From the NCBI GenBank assembly GCA_019359395.1, contig JAHHHK010000004.1, forward strand, positions 186,001-250,000: DNA of 64,000 nt, given 5' to 3'. Position numbers and translations under genes: made by a program. The stretch comes from Komarekiella atlantica HA4396-MV6. GTDB lineage: Bacteria > Cyanobacteriota > Cyanobacteriia > Cyanobacteriales > Nostocaceae. Shown one piece after another: positions 1 to 7,531 of the stretch. The notes under the pieces were generated by a model. It was not told the origin of the DNA and made no database searches. It saw only the letters and a list, made by a program, of their open reading frames with translations. Within the stretch, counting starts at the first letter, position 1. The number at the start of each line of letters is the position of its first letter.

Positions 1-86
1 AGATAGTGTCAAAGATGTTAAGCATCACATACTCTGTTTTCTTGTATTTTGATTCCCTTGCGATAAGAAGCATGACCCAAAATTAC

Positions 87-308
87 TTAAACAGCAGGAT
101 AGATATTTGCGAAATTTTCTGTTAGCTCTCTGCGTCCACTACCCCGATGAGACGGAATTTTTGGGTTAGTTTTGTTCGCCGAGAGCAACTGTTGCGAATC
201 AGGCGTGGCAAGCAGTTGATCGGATAATTGATTGACCATTACTTGGCAGTTAGAAGCTAAGGGGCCGAACGCCAGACTCGATACTAAAAGTGAAATGGCA
301 GCACGCAT
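87..308 (-). CDS. patX: PatX-like small exported protein with RGSGR pentapeptide
   Basis: This 73-residue protein has a hydrophobic, signal-peptide-like N-terminus (residues 1-19, MRAAISLLVSSLAFGPLAS). Near the C-terminus, residues 54-59 read HRGSGR, followed by a 14-residue tail. RGSGR is the active pentapeptide of PatS and HetN, which inhibit HetR. Small signal-peptide proteins with a C-terminal RG(S/T)GR motif are the PatX family, widespread in filamentous cyanobacteria; as I recall, patX (asl2332) also lies a few genes from hetR in Anabaena PCC 7120. A complete hetR follows about 13.7 kb away on the other strand. The inferred role is a processed morphogen peptide that inhibits HetR and helps set heterocyst spacing. 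A TCCGGA element lies 58 bp upstream of the ATG. Family assignment rests on motif, size and neighbourhood, not on a database search. Confidence 0.82.
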   Translation of the reverse strand: MRAAISLLVSSLAFGPLASNCQVMVNQLSDQLLATPDSQQLLSANKTNPKIPSHRGSGRRELTENFANIYPAV

Positions 309-365
309 AGCAGATGTCTATTTTGGAACTCTCCAATTCACTGATACTTAACTTTTTGATGAATA

Positions 366-371
366 TCCGGA
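366..371 (-). promoter_or_regulatory. TCCGGA (DIF1-like) element upstream of patX
   Basis: A perfect TCCGGA palindrome lies 58 bp upstream of the patX-like ATG. In Anabaena PCC 7120, TCCGGA is the core of the DIF1 motif found around -35 of promoters induced in differentiating cells. Reading leftward, a weak TATCAG follows about 19 bp later as a possible -10. Placement next to a pattern-formation peptide makes developmental control plausible; the start site is inferred. Confidence 0.5.
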
Positions 372-409
372 CAATTTGCAGAAAAGTATTGTTCTTTACT
401 GAAAATAAA

Positions 410-2269
410 CTACTTTTGTACTTCGTCCAGATGTTCGACTAATAACCAATTACCGACGTGATTTTGACGACCCCATACTGTGATTAATTGATCGTGGGGA
501 CAAGTTTGCAATTGCTCATTAATATGCGATCGCAAAGTCACAAGCTGCCAAGTTTGCCCTTGATTTTCAGCTGGTGTGGTGATAGTAAATCTGTATTTTT
601 GCTGATCTAATCGGTGTAAAATACCTTGGAAGCAGTGACTTTCTCGTATTAAGATCTTGTCAAAAGCAGAGTCATAAGATTTATCCCACGATGGGCAATT
701 ACCACTTGCTGGATAGGCTTGGGGGTTATCTAAGTAATACAGTTGCCAGTGCAGCCAATCCGAATGATTGGGTGGAAGATTAAATAAAGGAAAAATTGCC
801 GCTCTTGCACGATGATCTTGTAATAAAGCGGCTTGTAGCACCCTAACAGCTAAATCTCTTGGTTGACAGTTTAACTCAACGCACATCGCCGCCGCCATCC
901 CCGCTGCTTGTCCAATGCCCATAACCACAGGTTGTAATCTAGTGGCCCCATTGGCGATATGGGAGACAGAAATATTCTTTTCACAGACTAATAAACCATC
1001 TGTGGCGGCTGGAATTAAGCAATTGTAAGGAATTGTGAAGGGTGTCCCAGTCCAACGTCCTCCCCAGCGCAGAGATTTAGGTTGTAGTGGAAACTGAACC
1101 CCAGGATAGTGATGGTCATTGGCGTAGTTACCAAAAGCGATCGCTTCTCTACGAGAGGCTTCTCTACGAGAGGCTTCTCTACGAGAGGCTTCGCCAACGC
1201 CAACGCCAACGCCAAGGCAGACGTCTTTGGCCGCATCATTAAATATAGATGCAACACTACCTCCGGCTACTGGCAAGATATCTTGTTCTCGGACAGTAGT
1301 TAGTCCTACTAAGCGGCGGCTTTCCCGGTAGTAGGGATGCAGCGCAAAAGCGGTAGAAGAAGAAGGAAACAGTTGTTCTGCCAAGCCATAGCGACGACCA
1401 AGCTGATTTTGGATAAAACGAGCAAAATTTTGGCTATGCCAGCGACATTCTTGGAAGAATTCCCTTCTGCTTAGCTCTGAATTTATCAAACGCCCTAGTC
1501 CTTCGCCGTAGTCATTGCCACAGATTGGCCAGTTAATCATGAATCGGCCACCAGGCAAACGTCCATAATTCAAAAATTTCTCTGCTCCATAGCCATCCCA
1601 AGCACCTATAAACAGTGATGGATTTTCGTTAGGAGCCGCCGGAATTTCTGGGGCGATGGCTTCACCAAAGTCTTGCATAATCACTACCCAAGTGGGTGCT
1701 TGCACTGGATATCTTTGGGTGAAGGAGTCAAAAGTCACTGGTGCGCTGGGTTCTCCCCACTCAGATTGCAACTCCCAACCCCAGCGGTAAGGTATCTCAG
1801 CTAAAGCTAATAAATCTCCTAATTCTGTAGCATCGAGAATAATCTTGGCTGTGACAGTAAAATCAGAAAAGCGGACACCAGTAATCAAATCACCTTGGCG
1901 GAAGACTTCCACTGGCACTTGCCCAGAAATCCAGTGCAGATTAGGCAACTCCTGTACCCAGTCTGCAAAAATCTCTGCCCCAATTCGGGGGTCATAACTA
2001 AAAAAGCTAACCCAGCTGTTATCTAATCCACCTGGCTGTCGATGTCGCAATTCTTGCAAAAACGCACCCCATAACCCGGTTTGAAAGGCTTCTAATTCAT
2101 TGCCATCGGGTGCAGACACCCCAGCCGACGTTAGCATCCCTCCTAACCAAGAAAATTCGCTCACGAGAATAGTTTTGGCTCCCCGTCGCGCCGCTTGGAT
2201 AGCCGCAGCAGTACCTCCGGTTCCTCCGCCGACAACTAAGACATCAGTTGTGTATGTCTGATTAACCAT
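410..2269 (-). CDS. FAD-dependent oxidoreductase (FAD_oxidored family)
   Basis: This 619-residue protein opens with a Rossmann dinucleotide-binding loop, GGGTGGTAAA at residues 14-23, directly after a beta strand. That arrangement is typical of FAD-dependent dehydrogenases of the succinate dehydrogenase/thioredoxin reductase fold. A conserved-looking segment near residue 150 (ILDATELGDLL) also fits the FAD_oxidored family. Substrate is unknown. Around residues 355-377 the chain contains three tandem EASRR units preceded by alternating Val-Gly, encoded by a tandem DNA repeat that looks inserted rather than ancestral; the frame stays open. The gene converges on nothing and reads towards patX, with about 100 bp between them. 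Confidence 0.8.
   Translation of the reverse strand: MVNQTYTTDVLVVGGGTGGTAAAIQAARRGAKTILVSEFSWLGGMLTSAGVSAPDGNELEAFQTGLWGAFLQELRHRQPGGLDNSWVSFFSYDPRIGAEIFADWVQELPNLHWISGQVPVEVFRQGDLITGVRFSDFTVTAKIILDATELGDLLALAEIPYRWGWELQSEWGEPSAPVTFDSFTQRYPVQAPTWVVIMQDFGEAIAPEIPAAPNENPSLFIGAWDGYGAEKFLNYGRLPGGRFMINWPICGNDYGEGLGRLINSELSRREFFQECRWHSQNFARFIQNQLGRRYGLAEQLFPSSSTAFALHPYYRESRRLVGLTTVREQDILPVAGGSVASIFNDAAKDVCLGVGVGVGEASRREASRREASRREAIAFGNYANDHHYPGVQFPLQPKSLRWGGRWTGTPFTIPYNCLIPAATDGLLVCEKNISVSHIANGATRLQPVVMGIGQAAGMAAAMCVELNCQPRDLAVRVLQAALLQDHRARAAIFPLFNLPPNHSDWLHWQLYYLDNPQAYPASGNCPSWDKSYDSAFDKILIRESHCFQGILHRLDQQKYRFTITTPAENQGQTWQLVTLRSHINEQLQTCPHDQLITVWGRQNHVGNWLLVEHLDEVQK
1140..1215. repeat. Tandem repeat inside the FAD oxidoreductase gene
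   Basis: Just after a HIP1-like gcgatcgc, the 15-bp unit ttctctacgagaggc occurs three times in tandem. It is followed by four units of about 6 bp built on gccaac. Both repeats are multiples of three and are read in frame as EASRR and VG repeats. The ctacgagagg word recurs in intergenic repeat blocks near 24.07 kb and 59.82 kb, so this is a copy of a dispersed repeat family. Confidence 0.85.
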
Positions 2270-2417
2270 TGCTTAACCTCACAGGAGTTCCGACATATTG
2301 TCCTAAAAAAAGCGATCGCATTCCAGTTTTTATCTCAAACTGAGTGCGATCGCGATTCGGATTCCTTAAATCAAAAGCGATTATTAGGATAATTTCTTAA
2401 GAAGTCGAGAGCGTATA

Positions 2418-2993
2418 TTACTTTGTTAGACCCTCATACACACCTCTTAAAGCTGCAACAGCATCTTGAGTCCGCGCCCAAACTCCTTGATCTGGGTCTT
2501 GACCTGTAAGTTCTCTTGTACCCAAAACTTCCAACACACCTTTCAATTGTTCTTGATGGGCGCGATTTTCAAAGTTTACTTGATTGAGTGGGCCAATAGC
2601 TTCTTTCACGTCATCACCAACCACCTGAGCAGCCTTATGGATAATTAAACCAGTCATTACGGCTTGGTGCTTAATCCTTTCGTGAGCAGAAACCTTTTGG
2701 TACAGTGTCAATTCGTTCCCATCTATTAAACGGTTTACTTGCTCAACATACTGCCGTATGGTATCTCTAGGCTGGGGTGAACCACCACCAAATTTAGAAA
2801 TAACTTCCTCGATTACTTTGAGGTTTTTTTGGTCATCTTTGAGAAAGTCGTTTAGGCGCTGGCTAATTTCTTGATCGTTGCTGACAACAGGTATTACTTT
2901 TTGTTCATTGGCAATTAGCAACTCTTGGATAGCTTTCAAATCAGCTAGTTCTGTAGCGATCGCGCTACGCTTGGTATCATCTACCACAACCAT
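2418..2993 (-). CDS. Helical hypothetical protein, ferritin/hemerythrin-like
   Basis: This 191-residue protein is strongly helical, with no signal peptide or membrane segment. Histidines in a HERIKHQ segment (about residue 105), then IIHK and AHQEQ further on, are spaced along predicted helices. That recalls four-helix HHE/hemerythrin or DUF892-type ferritin-like proteins, but a complete metal site cannot be assigned by eye. A GAGG box precedes the ATG at suitable distance. It is transcribed leftwards, 65 bp downstream of the hydrolase gene on the same strand. Function is unknown; cyanobacterial proteins of this kind are often stress-related, which is only an inference here. Confidence 0.6.
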   Translation of the reverse strand: MVVVDDTKRSAIATELADLKAIQELLIANEQKVIPVVSNDQEISQRLNDFLKDDQKNLKVIEEVISKFGGGSPQPRDTIRQYVEQVNRLIDGNELTLYQKVSAHERIKHQAVMTGLIIHKAAQVVGDDVKEAIGPLNQVNFENRAHQEQLKGVLEVLGTRELTGQDPDQGVWARTQDAVAALRGVYEGLTK

Positions 2994-3057
2994 TTCTAGA
3001 CTTGCCTCAAATAATTTAGAACACGATTAACCTCTCACAATTGTTTTGCTCCATAAA

Positions 3058-3822
3058 TCATTCTTGAGATATATTCTCATTTATTTCTGCCGAAAGTCGT
3101 AAACAGGAATATAGTGAATCTGACACACGTATAAACTTCCAGAAGTCGAGTAGCTGTTCTGCTACAAGCTGATACTGGAAAAAGTGAAAGAAATGCCATC
3201 CTTCCAAACAAGACCATAAGCGATCGCCTTCCTTTAAATGCGATCGCCATCCTTGCAATGCATCAGGTTTAACAACAATATCGTTTAAGCTACCACACAC
3301 CATCAAAGGTACTGGAACTCTGTTTGCAGTCATACTCACCGTCTCAAAAAGAGAATGAGGGGAGAGCGAGCAATCTAAGTCTTGCTCTAGAAGATGTGTA
3401 AGATTCTTGAGAGTGCATTGATCTTGATAACCAAACAAGTTGTAAACCATATCAGTCAGAAGCTTTTGGCGACTTAAAAACTGACGGTGAGTATAGTAAT
3501 GAGCTTGCCAATCAACCGCTGCATCAACACCCACGGCTAATAGTGTCAAAGACTTGACTGTTTCTGGATAGCGACGACTATAGAGTAGTCCTAGTAATCC
3601 TCCTGTACTATGACCAATCAGGTGAACAGGTCGATTGCAGGATTTGAGGTAGTCATGAAGTAGAACAACAGCAGCATCTAGCGAACTTACCTCATCTTGG
3701 CTTTGACGATATTTCCACTCTTGCATTGTCACTTGAGACGATAGGTAACAAAGCAGCGGTTGAGCAAAGTATTGCAAACTAGGGCTTGTATTTAACCAAA
3801 GAACATCCGGCAGTTTAGACAT
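3058..3822 (-). CDS. Alpha/beta hydrolase
   Basis: This 254-residue protein carries the nucleophile elbow GHSTGG, with the serine flanked as in lipases, esterases and related acyltransferases. A late Asp (SLNDIVVKPD) and a late His (GWHFFHFF) are in the right order to complete the triad. No signal peptide is visible, so it is probably cytoplasmic. I chose the ATG at 3822 because the frame extends upstream but an AGGA box sits 8-10 bases before this codon. Substrate cannot be deduced. It lies upstream of the helical protein gene on the same strand, so the two may be co-transcribed. Confidence 0.75.
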   Translation of the reverse strand: MSKLPDVLWLNTSPSLQYFAQPLLCYLSSQVTMQEWKYRQSQDEVSSLDAAVVLLHDYLKSCNRPVHLIGHSTGGLLGLLYSRRYPETVKSLTLLAVGVDAAVDWQAHYYTHRQFLSRQKLLTDMVYNLFGYQDQCTLKNLTHLLEQDLDCSLSPHSLFETVSMTANRVPVPLMVCGSLNDIVVKPDALQGWRSHLKEGDRLWSCLEGWHFFHFFQYQLVAEQLLDFWKFIRVSDSLYSCLRLSAEINENISQE

Positions 3823-4082
3823 CCTGATTTTCCTGCAAATAGAATAAACTCTCAATTTGCTAATTAATAATTTTTGTAACTAATAACTACGAGTTGAGAT
3901 ATCTGATTCAAGTTAATTTTTCAGCCAGGCTTACCAGCTTGTAAAACCTCCCGTCAAAATTTATTGATAAAAATATTCAATATATTTGAGAAAAGCTTAC
4001 AGCATTAACGAAATTATTGCAAATAATTATTGTTAGTGTTTGAATACCGTTTCTTTGTGAAGTTACACAAAATTTACCTCCA

Positions 4083-4250
4083 CTATCGGCGTCCTTTTTT
4101 GGTGAAGAGAGCCACTGCTGCCATAGTTGCGAAGGCTAATATTAAGAAAATTTGGTAGAAAAAGACCAGTTATACAACTGCTATTGTTTCTGCTGCTCCA
4201 GTAAAACCCTGATAAATACTAGTGTTTGCTGACGCGACTCATGATCAGAT
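4083..4250 (-). pseudogene. In-frame 3' remnant of the decayed 4251-4913 gene
   Basis: Past the stop of the upstream gene, and in the same frame, the DNA still encodes protein-like sequence. A stretch containing YQGFTGAAETIAVV is followed by a stop and then by a hydrophobic segment (FFYQIFLILAFATMAAVALF) ending in KKGRR. A C-terminal membrane anchor in frame with the preceding gene suggests one longer surface-anchored protein that has lost its middle and gained stop codons. This is inferred from frame continuity alone. Confidence 0.45.
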
Positions 4251-4913
4251 CTACCTTGGACTTCCCCGTCGCTCAAGGTAGATTCGCTCTACATCAGAAC
4301 GAGTAGCGATCGCTTGGATTAACGAAGGAGTGACTTCCGCCACCACCATTGGTGTATAAAGAGATTGATAAATGACTCGCTGGTTACTTTCCTGAAGTTG
4401 GTTTACAACAGGTTGCTGAATTACCGCATAGTGAGATCTAAGAGTATTTAAGTAATTTTGATACTCAGCACGGTTTGGTTGCCCGTAAGGCCTAACTGTT
4501 TTCGCTCTCAGATAAAAAACGACCCTGATTGGGCTATTGCTTCCTTGAGCAATGCGATTAGCTAATTCAGCCTCTAATTTGCCGACGAAGCCTTTATTGT
4601 TGATTGCCTGAATAGCTTGCTCTAAAGCTTCCCGACTAATTTGATTACCAGCACTATCAAGGGATACATCATACATATTGCCTTGAATATCTCTTAGCTT
4701 AAACCGCGTGATTCCAGTATGAGCGAGAGTTGCTGTGTTAGCTATGCTGAGATGGTCAGTCGAGATTCCTGTAGTTTTAGAAACCTCTAACTTAGCTTTT
4801 TCAGCCAAATTGTTTAATGTCTGGTTTTCTGAGAGCAGAAGACTAAAGGCTGCTGTAGGCACAAAGCAGATAACAGCAAATAAGCCAATGGTTAAACCTA
4901 AGAATTTCTGCAT
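4251..4913 (-). CDS. Secreted I9-propeptide-like protein, probably a truncated protease gene
   Basis: This 220-residue protein starts with a clear signal peptide (MQKFLGLTIGLFAVICFVPTA). The first half has a PepSY-like flavour (ITRFKLRDIQGNMYDVSLD). The last part (VVAEVTPSLIQAIATRSDVE, then RIYLE) resembles the end of an inhibitor I9 propeptide, the segment just before the catalytic domain of subtilisin-like proteases. No Asp/His/Ser catalytic domain follows: the frame stops at 4251 and then continues as a short remnant with a membrane anchor. The likeliest reading is a subtilase gene with its catalytic domain deleted. It could still make a stand-alone secreted inhibitor-like protein. Confidence 0.5.
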   Translation of the reverse strand: MQKFLGLTIGLFAVICFVPTAAFSLLLSENQTLNNLAEKAKLEVSKTTGISTDHLSIANTATLAHTGITRFKLRDIQGNMYDVSLDSAGNQISREALEQAIQAINNKGFVGKLEAELANRIAQGSNSPIRVVFYLRAKTVRPYGQPNRAEYQNYLNTLRSHYAVIQQPVVNQLQESNQRVIYQSLYTPMVVAEVTPSLIQAIATRSDVERIYLERRGSPR

Positions 4914-5003
4914 CTTGACAATAAGCTATTTTTTCGGATATTTCGTTTATGTAGTGTGTAATATAAATTAAGTCACTTAATTTTTCAACAACAGGCGGCA
5001 AGC

Positions 5004-5474
5004 ATGATGTTAAAGCATAACGTCCCTGTAGAGTCGGTAATGCCTCCAGAGCAAGATGTGCAATCTATTAAGGAACTGGAGCACATACTGAGAGTTAAAG
5101 GCTACCAGGCGAAACTGGTAGGAGCAGACGGAGAAGAAATTTCCATTCCTGATTCGGTGTATCAGGTGTTGCATCAAGCTGTTCATGCAATGGCATCAGG
5201 TAAAGTGGTGTCTATAGTTATTCAAGATCGAGAATTAACGACTCAAAAAGCAGCAGATTTTCTTAAAGTTTCACGTCCCCATCTGATTAAGTTATTAGAA
5301 CAGAAGGAAATCCCCCACATTATGGTGGGAACACATCGGCGTATTCGTTTTGAGGATTTAGTGAAATATAAAAAACAGCGCGATAGTAAGCGCCAGGAAG
5401 GACTTAAGCAATTTACTCAGTTTTTGGAAGATGAGGGATTCTATGATGACGAGAGTAGCGAATTAGATCAGTAA
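5004..5474 (+). CDS. Excisionase-type HTH antitoxin
   Basis: This 156-residue protein contains a MerR/excisionase-like winged helix from about residue 73 to 120: ELTTQKAADFLKVSRPHLIK, followed by a wing with HIMVGTHRRIRFEDL. The pattern (TQKAADFLxVSRPxLIKLLE, then GTHRRI) is the common antitoxin form partnered with PIN toxins. The C-terminus is acidic and probably neutralises the toxin. The stop codon is separated by one base from the ATG of the PIN gene, so the two are translationally coupled. By analogy with other modules it should bind its own promoter between 4914 and 5003. Start at the first of two adjacent ATGs; either is possible. Confidence 0.85.
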   Translation: MMLKHNVPVESVMPPEQDVQSIKELEHILRVKGYQAKLVGADGEEISIPDSVYQVLHQAVHAMASGKVVSIVIQDRELTTQKAADFLKVSRPHLIKLLEQKEIPHIMVGTHRRIRFEDLVKYKKQRDSKRQEGLKQFTQFLEDEGFYDDESSELDQ

Positions 5475-5475
5475 A

Positions 5476-6312
5476 ATGGTACTCTCGGTTGTTTTGGATT
5501 CCTGTGTCATCTACCCTATGCCTTTGTGTGATATTCTCATGCGTGCTGCTGAGGCAGAGTTATACGAACTTCATTTTTCACAAGAAATTCTGGATGGCGC
5601 TACTCGCAACCTTGTAAAGAATGGGAGGATGACAAATGCCAAGGAAAGATACTTTCAAGAACAAATCAAGACAAACTTTCCTGATGCGATGGTGGAAGTA
5701 CCAGAGTATCTAGTTGCAGCAATGACAAATGATATGGGCGATCGCCATGTTGTTGCTGCTGCTATAGTTGCCAAAGCAGAAGTCATAGTTACTGCTAACC
5801 TCAAACATTTTACTGTAGAAGCTCTAGCTCCTTATCAGATTGAGGCTTGGCATCCAGATGATTTTTTGGTTTACCTTGATGAGCAACATCCAGGAATAAT
5901 GATTAAAGTTATTGAGCAGCAGTCTAATGAGCTTAAACGTCCAGTGACCGTTACTGAGTCGCTTAACAAGTTAGAAAAAAATAATAGAGTACCAAAATTT
6001 GCTCGTAGTATTCGCTGCCAGCTTTATTCTGACGAAATTGTGCAAACTGCCAAAAAAGCTTTGAAGAGTAAGTTTGTAAATAAAGCACCTGAAGGTGGTC
6101 GATGCTTTGAGGATGAACGGTATCGACTCTGGCAAAAAGGAGAAATTCTAACAATTACGGCTAAAGATAATCGAGGTGAGATTCTTAGGCTTGAAAATGG
6201 GGGAATTGGGGGAAATCTCTCATCAGCGGATGTTGAGGCATTTCAAATCTTTGAAAAAAGCTTAGAGCAACAATTACAACAAGCTAAAACAGAGAAATCT
6301 CAAAATTCATAG
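5476..6312 (+). CDS. PIN-domain toxin (PIN_3 type) with extra C-terminal domain
   Basis: Residues 1-160 form a PIN nuclease fold: an early Asp in VVLDSCVIYP, a Glu in FSQEILDG, and Asp residues in NDMGDRHVVAAAI, consistent with a Mg-dependent RNase site. The neighbouring HTH gene ends one base before the start, marking a type II toxin-antitoxin pair. PIN toxins of this group are usually near 190 residues; this one has 278. The extra 90-100 residues (about 180-278) look like a separate small globular domain (RLWQKGEILTITAKDNRGEI) plus a Gln-rich helix. The role of that extension is unknown; it might bind RNA or regulate toxicity. Confidence 0.82.
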   Translation: MVLSVVLDSCVIYPMPLCDILMRAAEAELYELHFSQEILDGATRNLVKNGRMTNAKERYFQEQIKTNFPDAMVEVPEYLVAAMTNDMGDRHVVAAAIVAKAEVIVTANLKHFTVEALAPYQIEAWHPDDFLVYLDEQHPGIMIKVIEQQSNELKRPVTVTESLNKLEKNNRVPKFARSIRCQLYSDEIVQTAKKALKSKFVNKAPEGGRCFEDERYRLWQKGEILTITAKDNRGEILRLENGGIGGNLSSADVEAFQIFEKSLEQQLQQAKTEKSQNS

Positions 6313-6367
6313 CTGAACGTTGAGCGCTAATGTTACATCTAGTATCGTTGAGCGGTGAAAAACCAAC

Positions 6368-7414
6368 GTGAAAGCACAGGTATTTAGAGGCGTCAATCAG
6401 CTGTCTTACGAAGATATCCCAGTCCCAACGCTGGAACCAGATGAAGTGCTGGTACAGGTGCGGGTAGTGGGGTTGTGTCAGTCAGATATAAAAAAAATTC
6501 GTTATCCCCTATATGAACCGCCACGCATTTTTGGGCATGAAACTGCTGGAACGATCGCAGCATTAGGTAATAATGTTACAGGTTGGCAAGTAGGACAACG
6601 GGTGGCGGTAATGCACCACATCCCGTGTATGCGTTGCGCCTACTGTTTAAATGACAACTTTTCTATGTGTGATGTCTACAAAAACATTTCAACTACCGCA
6701 GGCTTTAACGCCAGTGGTGGCGGCTTTGCCGATTATGTCAAAGTGCCAGGACACATTGTACAAAATGGTGGGCTAATTCCCATCCCTGATCATATCAGTT
6801 TTGAAGAAGCGAGTTTTGTAGAACCAACTAACTGCTGCTTGAAAGCGGTGAAAAAAGCTCAAATAGCTCCAGGACAAACTGTTTTAGTGACTGGTGCTGG
6901 GCCAATTGGGTTAATGTTTATTATGTTGGTGAAGTATTTCGGGGCAAAAGCGATCGCCACCGACTTACTGCCCTCTAGAATTGACAAAGCATTGAATGTT
7001 GGTGCAGAGGCAGCTTTTGATGCCCGTGATGCTGATTTACCCGCAAAAATTCACGCCCTTACCGATGGATTGGGTGTTGATGTCACTCTGCTGGCTGTCC
7101 CCAGTGAAAAAGCTTTTTTTCAAGCAATTGACTGTACCCGTAAAGGCGGCAAAATCTTATTTTTCGCGGAATTCCCCGATGAGGTGGAAATTCCCGTCAA
7201 TCCCAATATTCTCTATCGCCGGGAAATTGACTTGATGGGCAGTTACAGTTCATCTTACCGCCTGCAAAATCTGTCCGCTGATATCGTATTTAATCGCCGG
7301 ATTGATGTGGAGGCATTGATTAGCGATCGCTATCCATTAAAAGATTTATCAGCAGCAGTTGCACAAGCGATCGCACCCACAGCGGAAACTTACAAAATCT
7401 TAATTTATCCCTAA
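6368..7414 (+). CDS. Zinc-dependent medium-chain alcohol dehydrogenase
   Basis: This 348-residue protein has full MDR architecture. A catalytic-zinc Cys is in GLCQSDIKK and a GHE motif in FGHETAG. A structural-zinc Cys cluster follows (CMRCAYCLNDNFSMC), then the nucleotide-binding motif VTGAGPIGLM. It resembles sorbitol, threonine or galactitol dehydrogenases more than simple ethanol dehydrogenases, but the substrate is not determinable. Start is GTG at 6368; no strong ribosome-binding site is visible. It lies 55 bp after the PIN toxin gene and is followed by a perfect palindrome that may end its transcript. Confidence 0.85.
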   Translation: MKAQVFRGVNQLSYEDIPVPTLEPDEVLVQVRVVGLCQSDIKKIRYPLYEPPRIFGHETAGTIAALGNNVTGWQVGQRVAVMHHIPCMRCAYCLNDNFSMCDVYKNISTTAGFNASGGGFADYVKVPGHIVQNGGLIPIPDHISFEEASFVEPTNCCLKAVKKAQIAPGQTVLVTGAGPIGLMFIMLVKYFGAKAIATDLLPSRIDKALNVGAEAAFDARDADLPAKIHALTDGLGVDVTLLAVPSEKAFFQAIDCTRKGGKILFFAEFPDEVEIPVNPNILYRREIDLMGSYSSSYRLQNLSADIVFNRRIDVEALISDRYPLKDLSAAVAQAIAPTAETYKILIYP

Positions 7415-7429
7415 GCAACAAATCCTTTG

Positions 7430-7458
7430 GTAGAGACGTTGCATTGCAACGTCTCTAC
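7430..7458. repeat. GTAGAGACG palindrome, perfect 14-bp arms
   Basis: An inverted repeat beginning GTAGAGACGTTGCA with a one-base centre lies 15 bp past the dehydrogenase stop. Related palindromes with the same GTAGAGACG ends occur at 24360-24387 and 56540-56567. It is a dispersed cyanobacterial repeat that may act as a 3'-end hairpin. Confidence 0.85.
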
Positions 7459-7531
7459 GTGGTCTATCTGTACTCCCCCACTCAGCACGGACTAAACCAG
7501 AGCTATCCGCTAACATAACTCAGCCTAGAAA

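Noticed and set aside
1140-1215. Regularly spaced repeats considered as a CRISPR array
   Set aside because: Units are contiguous with no spacers and lie within a coding frame; no cas gene is in the window.
1109-1303. A 64-codon plus-strand open frame over the FAD oxidoreductase repeat
   Set aside because: It is produced by the tandem repeat on the opposite strand; its FSTRG repeats are a by-product.
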